Assembly: GCA_037969115.1 (NCBI GenBank)
Contig: JBBKWQ010000084.1
Span: 1-5,610 of the forward strand
Length of the DNA: 5,610 nucleotides
Direction: 5' to 3'
Source of the DNA: JBBKWQ01 sp037969115
Lineage (GTDB): Bacteria > Actinomycetota > Acidimicrobiia > Acidimicrobiales > Ilumatobacteraceae
The translations under genes were made by a program, and so were the position numbers. Shown in pieces: positions 1 to 5,610 of this stretch. The first letter of the stretch is position 1. Each line of letters begins with the position of its first letter. A model generated the notes under the pieces. The model did not search any database, had not been told where the DNA came from, and saw nothing but the letters and a program-made list of their open reading frames with translations.

Positions 1-1
1 C

Positions 2-880
2 CCGCTCGGGTCCTACGTTCTGCTCGCCTGTGAGCTTGCGGTGCTGCTCCAAGTCGCCCGGGAGCTGTTCCTCGTCGGCTGCATGGCCGGCATGCATCCC
101 CTGTCCCAAAGCTTCGAGCTTGCCTTCAATGTCGTCATCTTCCTGTCGCCGTGGGCCCTCGGCGCAGCGGTCCGTTCGTCTCGAGCTCGCGAGTCGCAGC
201 TCGTCGAGCGCGCCGGTGAGCTGGTGCGCGAGCGGGAGCGCAATGCCGCACAGGCGGTGTTCGCCGAGCGGGTGCGAATCGCCCGCGAACTGCACGATGT
301 CGTTGCGCACCACGTCAGCGTCATGGGAGTACAAGCCGGCGCAGCGCGTCGGGTCATGGCGCGCCAGCCGAAACAGGCAGCAGAAGCGCTCGCTTCGATC
401 GAGCTGTCGAGTCGCACCGCAGTGCAGGAGATGCAGCGCTTGCTTGGCTTCCTACGGAGCGAAGGAGACCAAGACGGATTCGGATCGCAACCGGGTCTGG
501 ACCGGGTTGGCGACCTCGTCGCCGAGTCCCAGCGGTCGGGTCTCGACATCACCCTCACCATCCAGGGCGAACGAAGGCAGCTGCCGCCGACGCTCGATGT
601 GTCCGCGTACCGGATCGTTCAGGAAGCACTGACGAACTCCCGCAAACACTCCACGGGCCGGGCCGCGTCCGTACGAATCCAATACGGCCGCACCACGCTC
701 GAACTCGAGGTGATGGACGACGGTGTCAACGTTGCGACGGTCACCCGGCCCGCAGGTCATGGACTGAACGGCATGCGCGAGCGGGCCGCGCTCCACGGCG
801 GTCACGTTGAGACGGGACCTCTCCTCGGTGGAGGGTTCGGCGTTCTCGCCACCTTCCCCCTGATCGCGAGCGCAACATGA
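2..880 (+). CDS. Sensor histidine kinase, NarL/DesK (HisKA_3) type, 5'-truncated by window edge
   Basis: Membrane sensor kinase of a two-component system; it uses ATP to phosphorylate its own His and then passes the phosphate to the response regulator encoded next. The frame is open to the window edge, so the true start lies upstream; the GTG at 41 is only the first internal start codon. Numbering from that GTG: a hydrophobic stretch near residues 25-44 (FELAFNVVIFLSPWALGAAV) looks like the last membrane helix, and a charged coiled-coil-like linker follows (about 46-75). The HisKA_3 H-box ARELHDVVAHHVSVMGVQAG has the phospho-acceptor His85. The ATP-binding domain shows the N-box YRIVQEALTNSRKHS (190-204), a G1 motif MDDGVN (225-230) and the G2 motif GHGLNGMRERAALHGG (239-254). 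Odd point: the second Gly of the usual DDGxG is Asn. It overlaps the regulator gene by four bases (ATGA), so the two are probably translationally coupled. The signal sensed cannot be read from what is visible. Confidence 0.95.
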   Translation, partial: PLGSYVLLACELAVLLQVARELFLVGCMAGMHPLSQSFELAFNVVIFLSPWALGAAVRSSRARESQLVERAGELVRERERNAAQAVFAERVRIARELHDVVAHHVSVMGVQAGAARRVMARQPKQAAEALASIELSSRTAVQEMQRLLGFLRSEGDQDGFGSQPGLDRVGDLVAESQRSGLDITLTIQGERRQLPPTLDVSAYRIVQEALTNSRKHSTGRAASVRIQYGRTTLELEVMDDGVNVATVTRPAGHGLNGMRERAALHGGHVETGPLLGGGFGVLATFPLIASAT

Positions 881-1539
881 CGGTGAGCGTCCTGTTGGTC
901 GACGACCAAGCTCTCGTCCGAGCCGGCTTCCGCATGATCCTGGGCGCCGAGGAGGACCTGTGCGTCGTTGGCGAGGCCGAGGACGGCGACGACGCAGTCC
1001 GACTCGCACGATCTCTGAGGCCCAACGTGGTGCTCATGGACATCCAGATGCCGCGTCTCGATGGCGTCGAAGCCACCCGGCAGATCGTCGCCGAGCCCGG
1101 TACCCCCACCCGCGTGGTGATCCTCACGACGTTCGAACGCGACGACTACATCTTCGAGGCGCTCCGCGTCGGAGCGAGCGGCTTCCTGCTCAAGAACGCC
1201 CCACCCGAGGACCTGCTGCACGCCGTACGAGTGGTCGCCGACGGTAACGCGCTCCTCTCGCCGTCCGTCACCCGCAGAGTCATCGAGCAGTACGCAACGA
1301 CGGCCCCCGTCTCGAAGCACGTCGAGGACAACCTGGGCCGCCTCACCGACCGCGAACGACAAGTGCTCTGCTCGCTCGCGTCTGGGAAAAGCAACACCGA
1401 AGTCGCCACCTCTCTCTACGTCAGCGAGGGCACCATCAAAACGCACGTCTCCCACATCCTCACCAAGCTGGCCTTGCGCGACCGCGTGCAGGCCGTGGTC
1501 TTCGCATACGAGAGCGGCCTGGTTACGCCTGGCGGTTGA
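877..1539 (+). CDS. DNA-binding response regulator, NarL/FixJ family
   Basis: Cytoplasmic transcription factor, 220 residues, the usual length for the family. The N-terminal receiver domain (about 3-120) has the acidic pair Asp9/Asp10 in VLLVDDQALVRAGFRMIL, phospho-acceptor Asp55 in VVLMDIQMPRLDG, switch Thr84/85 in VVILTTFERDD and Lys106 in GFLLKNAPPEDLL. The C-terminal LuxR-type helix-turn-helix (about 154-217) carries LTDRERQVLCSLASGKSNTE and VSEGTIKTHVSHILTKL. All phosphorylation residues are present, so it should be a functional partner of the overlapping kinase gene. The ATG at 877 is chosen because it forms the ATGA overlap with the kinase stop and starts directly before the first receiver strand. 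A strong hairpin lies 48 bases after the stop. Targets are unknown; systems of this type in actinobacteria often control a neighbouring transporter, but none is visible here. Confidence 0.97.
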   Translation: MTVSVLLVDDQALVRAGFRMILGAEEDLCVVGEAEDGDDAVRLARSLRPNVVLMDIQMPRLDGVEATRQIVAEPGTPTRVVILTTFERDDYIFEALRVGASGFLLKNAPPEDLLHAVRVVADGNALLSPSVTRRVIEQYATTAPVSKHVEDNLGRLTDRERQVLCSLASGKSNTEVATSLYVSEGTIKTHVSHILTKLALRDRVQAVVFAYESGLVTPGG

Positions 1540-1587
1540 CGCAGAGCATCAACTCCTGTCGTCAACTTCGGCACAGAGTGCCCGACC

Positions 1588-1617
1588 ATGACTGCATGGC
1601 GTTCGCCATGCAGTCAT
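1588..1617 (+). terminator. Perfect 14-bp inverted repeat, likely terminator of the two-component operon
   Basis: ATGACTGCATGGCG (1588-1601) is followed by TT and then its exact reverse complement CGCCATGCAGTCAT (1604-1617). In RNA this gives a 13-bp stem with a GUUC-type tetraloop. It begins 48 bases after the response regulator stop, where an operon terminator is expected. There is no U-tract after it, which is common for actinobacterial terminators but leaves room for another role, such as mRNA stabilisation or a protein-binding site. The repeat is seen directly; the terminator role is inferred from position. Confidence 0.6.
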
Positions 1618-2281
1618 CAGCGCCGGCAACAACTCACCGACTCGGCCCGGCGCACTTGGCTCCACCGGTGTCGTGGGCAGAGACAGCTCGCATCTTGGCT
1701 ACCCCCGACCCGACGGGGGATACCCACCGAGCCGTGGCCCGCCGTCGAGGGCGACGGTCAAGCGGCGCGCAAGATCAAGTCGATCGCATCGCTGTCCCCG
1801 GCAACGAGCAGACCACACCCGAACCGCGTTGACAAGGGCGATTCACGGTGCCGATTTCCGGCATCAGACCGGCAGAGGCCTGCTTTGCCAGCACGCGTCG
1901 CCGGTTCGATTTCCCATCGAGTTCTCGCGCGGGCGACCGGCCTCGCATCCTGAAAGCCGGCTCTTCGGATCAGTCACTTCCCGGACCCAACAACCAACGC
2001 TACGACCCTCCAGCCCGCCGAGCAAGAGGGCCAGCCTCAACGCGCCCGGAACGACCTAGAAACTGCCCCTTGACTGTGAAGAGGCTTCGTACCTGAGCTG
2101 GAGGCTGGCTGTGAGGCATGCGTTGTTCTGATCGGGTGAACCCTGTTCCGGCCGGTTGCCGCCGTTGCTTCACAGCGGTTTGGTCGTGAACTGGTAGAAC
2201 GTTGCGGGGCGTCATCGGTTCCGATTGCGGCGTGATGCACTTCTACTCGTCAGCTCAGCCGGGCACCTTTCAGTACGACTG
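1618..2281. other. Gene-poor stretch, nothing recognisable
   Basis: About 660 bases without a supportable gene on either strand. The open frames are short, overlap one another in several frames and give Arg/Pro/Ser-rich translations typical of random high-GC reading; none shows a family motif. A small CCCCCG/CGGGGG hairpin with a six-base loop sits at 1702-1719. A consensus-like TTGACA occurs at 1829-1834 but lacks a convincing -10 box at proper spacing. No tRNA-like cloverleaf was found. It may be old, decayed coding sequence like the next segment, but I see no direct proof of that. Confidence 0.5.
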
Positions 2282-2520
2282 CATGAGCTCGCTGATGCAG
2301 TCTGGCTGGCCGACCTCGGTGCGCAGGCAACCTCGAGGCCCGAGGGAACTGCACCATCGTGCGTGACCAGCGGTACGTGGCCGACGGCAACGTGGCGAGC
2401 AGCCAGCGAGTCTCCGCCGACATCGACATGGTGCTGTCGCTCCTCGGGCAGATCCGCTCACCGGAGCTACATCCAGGACGACCCCGAACCGCCGTACGCG
2501 GACATCCGAACTCTCCATTC
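2282..2520 (+). pseudogene. Decayed DJ-1/PfpI-family protein remnant (C-terminal half)
   Basis: Family-like segments appear in the right order but in two frames. In the frame of 2225, bases 2303-2345 read WLADLGAQATSRPE, resembling the stretch after the ThW motif in DJ-1/PfpI proteins. In the frame of 2359, bases 2371-2468 read RYVADGNVASSQRVSADIDM followed by VLSLLGQIRSPE. This matches the family pattern of a DGN-V-t-S/A-aGVSAGIDMaL segment with the usual AGVSAGIDM degraded to QRVSADIDM. Back in the first frame, 2468-2500 reads YIQDDPEPPY, matching the family's IQYDPxPPF ending. At least two frameshifts are needed, and the N-terminal half with the nucleophilic Cys elbow is not recognisable upstream. 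Intact members include isonitrile hydratases, chaperones and AraC-linked regulators, so the ancestral activity cannot be named. The segment lies tail to tail with the folate gene. Assignment rests on motif memory, not on a search. Confidence 0.6.
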
Positions 2521-2541
2521 CCCCAACCGCTGGCGGCGCCC

Positions 2542-3858
2542 TCACAGATCTTCGATCGAACCGAGGCACCTCACATCGGAACCTGCGGCCACCGCGCCCG
2601 CAGGCACCCTCTGCGGAGCAACGTCGGCGAGTGGCGCGGTGACGAAGGGCCGTTCGGCGATGCGCGGGTGCGGGACGGTCAACTCCTCGGTGTCGATGCG
2701 TGTGTCATCGTGGAATAGCAGGTCGAGATCGAGAGTCCGTGGTCCCCAGCGGATCGTCCGCTGTCGTCCGGCGCGATGTTCGATGTCGTGCAAACGGTCC
2801 AGGAACGCCGCCGGCGACAGATCGGTGTCGACGACCACCACCATGTTCAAGAACGGTCCCTGGTCGTCAGGGCCGCCGACGGCGCCGGTCTCGTACACGT
2901 CGGACGCCAGCCGGATCGGACTCAATGCTTCGAGTGCGAATCGCAGGTAGGAGAGCCGGTCGCCGAGGTTGGACCCGAGTGCTACCACGGCCTCGTGTCG
3001 TACTGACGAGCGTGCTGGGACCGTCGTGCGTTCCTCGAACGCCGTGATGTCCTGCCAGATGCCCATCGCTTGGGCATGCGCGGCGACGTCGTGGGCGCGC
3101 ACGATCGCGGCGCCACGCGAAATCGACCAGAGATGCGCCGCGAGGGTGCCAGGCGTACGCGCCGATGTCGCCGGCGCACCAGAGCGCTCTCCGATGAATC
3201 GCTTGCGTGACGCGCCAACCATGACCGGCGCCCCGAGTTCGATGACCTCGTCCAGCCGTCGCAGTATCTCCAGATTGTGCGCCGTCGTCTTGCCGAAGCC
3301 GATGCCCGGGTCGATAATCACCTGGTCGACACCTTCGGCGTTAGCGAGTGCCATCTGCTCCACCAGGAAGGCGCTAACAGTGGAGACCACGTCGTCGTAC
3401 TCTGCGTAGCGCTGCATCGTCGCTGGATCGTCGACCGGCATGTGCAGGATCACGACCGGAACGTCATGATCCGCTGCAACGAAGCGCATCGCTGGATCGC
3501 GTAGGCCCGAGACATCGTTGATGATCGACGCCCCTGCCCGGATCGCACGATCTGCAACCACTGCGTGGCGCGTGTCGATGCTGACAACGACCTGCTGCGC
3601 CGCGAGCTTCTCGACAACCGGGACGACGCGCCGGAGTTCCTCGTCCACGCTGACCTGCGCCGCGCCCGGTCGAGTCGACTCGCCGCCGACGTCCACGATC
3701 CCTGCCCCCAGGCCGACCATCTCGACGCCACGGGAGACCGCTCGTTCGGCGACGAAATGTTCGCCCCCGTCGGAGAACGAGTCCGGCGTAACGTTGAGCA
3801 CACCCATCAGCACGGGGACATCGAGACTCAGACGACGGTTCGGGAGTCGCAGATACAT
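2542..3858 (-). CDS. folP-folK: Bifunctional dihydropteroate synthase / HPPK (DHPS-HPPK fusion)
   Basis: A 438-residue cytoplasmic folate enzyme with two complete domains in one frame. DHPS (about 1-270) joins 6-hydroxymethyl-dihydropterin diphosphate to p-aminobenzoate. Its motifs are MGVLNVTPDSFSDGG (18-32), VDVGGESTRPGA (55-66), VSIDT (92-96), IINDVSG (112-118), IIDPGIGFGKT (181-191), GASRKRF (215-221) and AIVRAHDV (251-258). HPPK (about 288-420) makes that diphosphate from the dihydropterin and ATP. It shows VALGSNLGDR (292-301), ETGAVGGPDDQGPFLN (323-338), the catalytic RWGPRTLDLDLLF (370-382) and VPHPRIAERPFVTAPL (395-410). A linker of about 30 residues (259-289) joins the domains. The ATG at 3858 is chosen because MYLRLPNRRLSLDVP leads into the first DHPS strand at normal distance; a TTG at 3897 would add 13 atypical residues. 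No strong ribosome-binding site precedes either start. The fusion order is the reverse of fungal, plant and apicomplexan HPPK-DHPS, and FolB is absent. All key residues look intact, so both activities are expected. Confidence 0.95.
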   Translation of the reverse strand: MYLRLPNRRLSLDVPVLMGVLNVTPDSFSDGGEHFVAERAVSRGVEMVGLGAGIVDVGGESTRPGAAQVSVDEELRRVVPVVEKLAAQQVVVSIDTRHAVVADRAIRAGASIINDVSGLRDPAMRFVAADHDVPVVILHMPVDDPATMQRYAEYDDVVSTVSAFLVEQMALANAEGVDQVIIDPGIGFGKTTAHNLEILRRLDEVIELGAPVMVGASRKRFIGERSGAPATSARTPGTLAAHLWSISRGAAIVRAHDVAAHAQAMGIWQDITAFEERTTVPARSSVRHEAVVALGSNLGDRLSYLRFALEALSPIRLASDVYETGAVGGPDDQGPFLNMVVVVDTDLSPAAFLDRLHDIEHRAGRQRTIRWGPRTLDLDLLFHDDTRIDTEELTVPHPRIAERPFVTAPLADVAPQRVPAGAVAAGSDVRCLGSIEDL

Positions 3859-3936
3859 CGCGTCAGCATGCCCGGCTGCGCACGTGGTTCGGTGCAAACC
3901 ACACCGAGCTCGCGCGGTTTCCTCGGTGTCGATCGA

Positions 3937-4066
3937 TCACAGGTCACCGATCGTCGGCCACGGCGGACCGTCTCGGAGCAGGTCGATGATGACGCCGTGG
4001 CGGAGTCCGTCGGGAAACAACCGCTACTTCACGCTGTCGGAGGCCAATGAACCGGTGTATTTCGAC
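3937..4066 (-). pseudogene. Possible C-terminal remnant of an upstream gene (Ppx/GppA-like?)
   Basis: Just upstream of the folate gene, - strand bases 4023-3937 read RLFPDGLRHGVIIDLLRDG and then PPWPTIGDL before a TGA. Third positions are mostly G or C and the composition looks like true coding sequence, unlike the surrounding frames, but an in-frame TAG stands immediately before it. In another - strand frame (about 4066-4016) the preceding bases read EIHRFIGLRQREVAVV. Together these faintly recall the end of Ppx/GppA exopolyphosphatases, where an R-x-PGL-x-x-R-x-x-V segment precedes a GLREGVLLDL-type segment, with the intervening part lost. The stop lies 79 bases before the folP-folK ATG and on the same strand. 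This is a weak, memory-based reading; it could be a short unrelated open frame. Confidence 0.25.
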
Positions 4067-4317
4067 TGACCGCATGCTCGCGATCCGACACGATGATTGG
4101 TTCTCGGCAATGGTCGCCGTCCGATGCCGCCGAAGGGGTTATCGCTCACCGCGCCAATCGCGTACGTGCCGATCAGGAGCGGGGCGGGCGGCCGTGTGCG
4201 AGTCCCCGCATGACCAGACCTAGCGAAAGAACCGGCACGATGCTCGGCTTCGGCGGGCCAGGGATGGTCGGGTTCTGCTTTGTTGACCGTCCGATATTGC
4301 TCGACTGGCCGGATCGG
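4067..4317. other. Intergenic stretch without recognisable content
   Basis: About 250 bases between two suspected gene remnants. Both strands carry only short open frames in conflicting phases with no family motif. The - strand frame with IGTYAIGAVSDNPFGGIG (around 4172-4119) looks mildly protein-like but has no start, no identifiable family and no continuation. With the fragments on either side, roughly 780 bases from 3859 to 4638 hold no intact gene. Confidence 0.4.
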
Positions 4318-4620
4318 TCAGCCCCATGGCCCTCGCCTGGCGAAGCCGAGTCCGAGGAACAGGCGCTCGGACGCTGTGTTGCCATCGGTGATCGTCGCAC
4401 CGACCTCGGTGAGCGATGTCGGCGACCGAGAGCTCGACGGCCTCGAAGAGTGCCACCGCGACCGGGTTCGCCGGATAGACGTGAAGGCATGTGTCCAGTG
4501 CCGCTGTCGCAAGTCAGGGTTTGGATCGCTGAGCAAGCGGCAGCGATGCGCCGGGGTCGCCAGCTGCCGAATACAAGGCGCCACTCGTCCCCGATGACCT
4601 GTCGACACGTGAGATCGCGA
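4318..4620 (-). pseudogene. Frameshifted GNAT-family acetyltransferase remnant
   Basis: Segments typical of GNAT N-acetyltransferases (acetyl-CoA-dependent acylation of amines) appear in order on the - strand but in different frames. Near 4606-4570 one frame reads LTCRQVIGDEWRLV, resembling the N-terminal DEWR-x-x-R region. A second frame reads RCRLLSDPNPD (about 4541-4509). A third reads VYPANPVAVALFEAVELS (about 4482-4429), matching the C-terminal N-x-x-A-x-x-LF/Y helix. The second frame then gives TEVGATITDGNTASERLF followed by LGLGFARRGPWG and a stop, a classic GNAT ending with N-x-A-S-x-R-L-F-x-x-LGF. No single frame spans the domain, so it should not be functional. The presence of two N-x-x-A-x-x-LF-like segments 30 or so residues apart may mean two overlapping relics or chance. 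It lies directly downstream of the TPR regulator gene on the same strand. Confidence 0.45.
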
Positions 4621-4638
4621 GCCGGGCGATGAGTGCGG

Positions 4639-5610
4639 TCACACCTCGGCGTCGACGGCGAGCGCGGGGGCGAGCAGTACCGCCGTAGCCAGGTCTCCGG
4701 CGTGGTCTGGCTCGAGGTTGCGGCCTTCGTCCAATCGCCGCTCGAAGATCGTCGCTCCCAGCCGCTCGCGTGCCGTGTCCTTCGCGCGGTCGTGCCAGAC
4801 GCGATCAGCGGCTGGAGCGGGGGCACCGACGTGATCTCGCCGATGTGCTTCAGCCGAGCCCAGCAGAAGTACCGCCTGTTCCGTGTCGCCGTGGTGCAGT
4901 GCCCACATCGAGACATGATCGAGGCAGTGTCCGAAGCAGGTCACCGTGAAGCTCGCCTGGCGATAGTTCCGCACCGCCTCCAGCAGATGTCGGCGCGCAT
5001 TGTCTGCGTCGTCGGTGAAGTGGGACCGGAGGCCGAAGACCTCCGATGCGTGGGCCTTGGTGATCGCGTCTCCGGACTCCGCGCCGAGCAGGCCGAGGCG
5101 CTGGGCGAACGGCTCGGCTTCGGCATGGTTGCCGTGCTGCAGATCCCAGAGGTTGAAGTAGAAGAGGCTCATCCAGAACTGCCAGGGTGATTCCGCGCCG
5201 TGATCGAGCGCAGCAATCGCTGAGAGTAGGAGGTCGTGGGTGCGTCGTGGGTCCTCCCAGACCGCGGTAGCCAGATAGAGCTCGGCAGGCGCCCGGCCGG
5301 TGGTGTCACCGCACAACTCGAAGAGGTCGATGCTCTGTTCGAGTACCTCGGTGGCCGCGAGGTCGTTGCCTTGGAGCATGAGGAGAACCCCTCGAATCGA
5401 CAGCATCGGAGCGAGCACTGTGGGCGGCACCTCCCCCGCGCTGACGAGTCGCTCGAGCCAGGACGCTCCGTCGACGACGGCGGTCGTGGTAAGGAAGCCT
5501 TCGTGGTCACCGACCTCGACGAGAAACGGTTCCATGGCCGTGAGCAATCCCAGCCCGGTCACCGAGTCCGCATGATCCTGGCAACGCTCGAGGACGGCGC
5601 GAAGGTCATC
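4639..5610 (-). CDS. C-terminal part of a large TPR/helical-repeat regulator (SARP/MalT-like ATPase type), 5'-truncated
   Basis: The frame is open to the window end, so only the last 323 residues are visible; the GTG at 5562 is an internal codon, not a likely start. The sequence is a chain of amphipathic helices of the TPR type, for example LSIRGVLLMLQGNDLAATEV, AITKAHASEVFGLRSHFTDD and VSMWALHHGDTEQAVLLLGS, where each pair places Gly/Asp in the turn. The ending RERLGATIFERRLDEGRNL, then a short Ala-rich helix, is the tail commonly seen on actinobacterial regulators with an AAA-type ATPase core and TPR sensor, where it reads LG-x-x-x-F-x-x-x-x-x-x-G-x-x-L. No LuxR helix-turn-helix follows: the protein ends about 20 residues later. 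Any DNA-binding (BTAD/SARP) or adenylate-cyclase domain would therefore be N-terminal, beyond the window. These proteins sense ligands or partners and control transcription; the specific target is not readable here. Confidence 0.8.
   Translation of the reverse strand, partial: DDLRAVLERCQDHADSVTGLGLLTAMEPFLVEVGDHEGFLTTTAVVDGASWLERLVSAGEVPPTVLAPMLSIRGVLLMLQGNDLAATEVLEQSIDLFELCGDTTGRAPAELYLATAVWEDPRRTHDLLLSAIAALDHGAESPWQFWMSLFYFNLWDLQHGNHAEAEPFAQRLGLLGAESGDAITKAHASEVFGLRSHFTDDADNARRHLLEAVRNYRQASFTVTCFGHCLDHVSMWALHHGDTEQAVLLLGSAEAHRRDHVGAPAPAADRVWHDRAKDTARERLGATIFERRLDEGRNLEPDHAGDLATAVLLAPALAVDAEV

Noticed and set aside
1829..1858. Possible promoter with TTGACA at 1829-1834
   Set aside because: At 17-18 bases spacing only CGATTT/GATTTC is found, a poor -10, and no gene follows.
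1896..1921. tRNA T-arm-like GGTTCGATTT
   Set aside because: The flanking bases do not form a T-stem and no other tRNA arm or acceptor stem is present.
1775..1948. Short - strand open frame of 57 codons
   Set aside because: No ribosome-binding site, no recognisable family and competing frames of equal quality; not supportable as a gene.
2551..2560. TTCGATCGAA palindrome
   Set aside because: Ten-base palindrome inside the end of the folP-folK coding region; expected by chance in GATC/CGATCG-rich DNA.
2225..2950. Long + strand open frame of 241 codons
   Set aside because: Its second half lies antisense to the HPPK domain of folP-folK and is Arg/Ser/Thr-rich; only a short part (2303-2345 and 2468-2500) shows family-like residues, treated as pseudogene fragments.
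3518..4069. + strand open frames antisense to the DHPS domain
   Set aside because: Composition is that of a shadow frame in high-GC DNA, and the opposite strand encodes unmistakable DHPS motifs.
4633..5190. + strand open frame of 185 codons antisense to the TPR regulator
   Set aside because: No family motif and it mirrors the codons of the helical-repeat gene on the other strand, which has coherent amphipathic helices.

Overview
The window is high-GC DNA with GC-rich third codon positions, divergent gene blocks and HisKA_3/NarL and SARP/MalT-type regulators. All of this fits an actinobacterium, but nothing in the sequence fixes the species. Two genes run off the window edges. Three clear genes or gene parts and one complete fused gene cover about two thirds of it. 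The rest is unusually gene-poor and contains what look like frameshifted gene remains.

Left block (+ strand, 2-1539): the 3' part of a NarL/DesK-type sensor histidine kinase, overlapping by ATGA the complete gene of its NarL/FixJ-type response regulator. The kinase autophosphorylates on His (bases 293-295) and passes the phosphate to Asp55 of the regulator, whose C-terminal LuxR-type helix-turn-helix binds DNA. A perfect 14-bp inverted repeat 48 bases past the regulator stop closes this operon.

Middle (1618-2541): about 0.9 kb without an intact gene. The first 650 bases show nothing recognisable. The last 240 bases hold fragments in two + strand frames that read like the C-terminal half of a DJ-1/PfpI-family protein, probably a decayed pseudogene.

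Centre (- strand, 2542-3858): one continuous gene encoding dihydropteroate synthase fused to 6-hydroxymethyl-7,8-dihydropterin pyrophosphokinase. These are two consecutive folate-biosynthesis steps, with DHPS N-terminal and HPPK C-terminal. The domain order is the reverse of the familiar eukaryotic HPPK-DHPS fusions, and no FolB domain lies between them. It is the most notable item in the window.

Right (3859-5610, - strand): a 780-base stretch with no intact gene. It contains a coding-looking C-terminal fragment just upstream of the folate gene and a probable broken GNAT acetyltransferase. Then comes the C-terminal 323 residues of a large TPR/helical-repeat regulator of the AAA-ATPase SARP/MalT-like kind, which continues past the window end. 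I found no CRISPR array, tRNA, rRNA or intact mobile element, and no clear new defence or signalling system.
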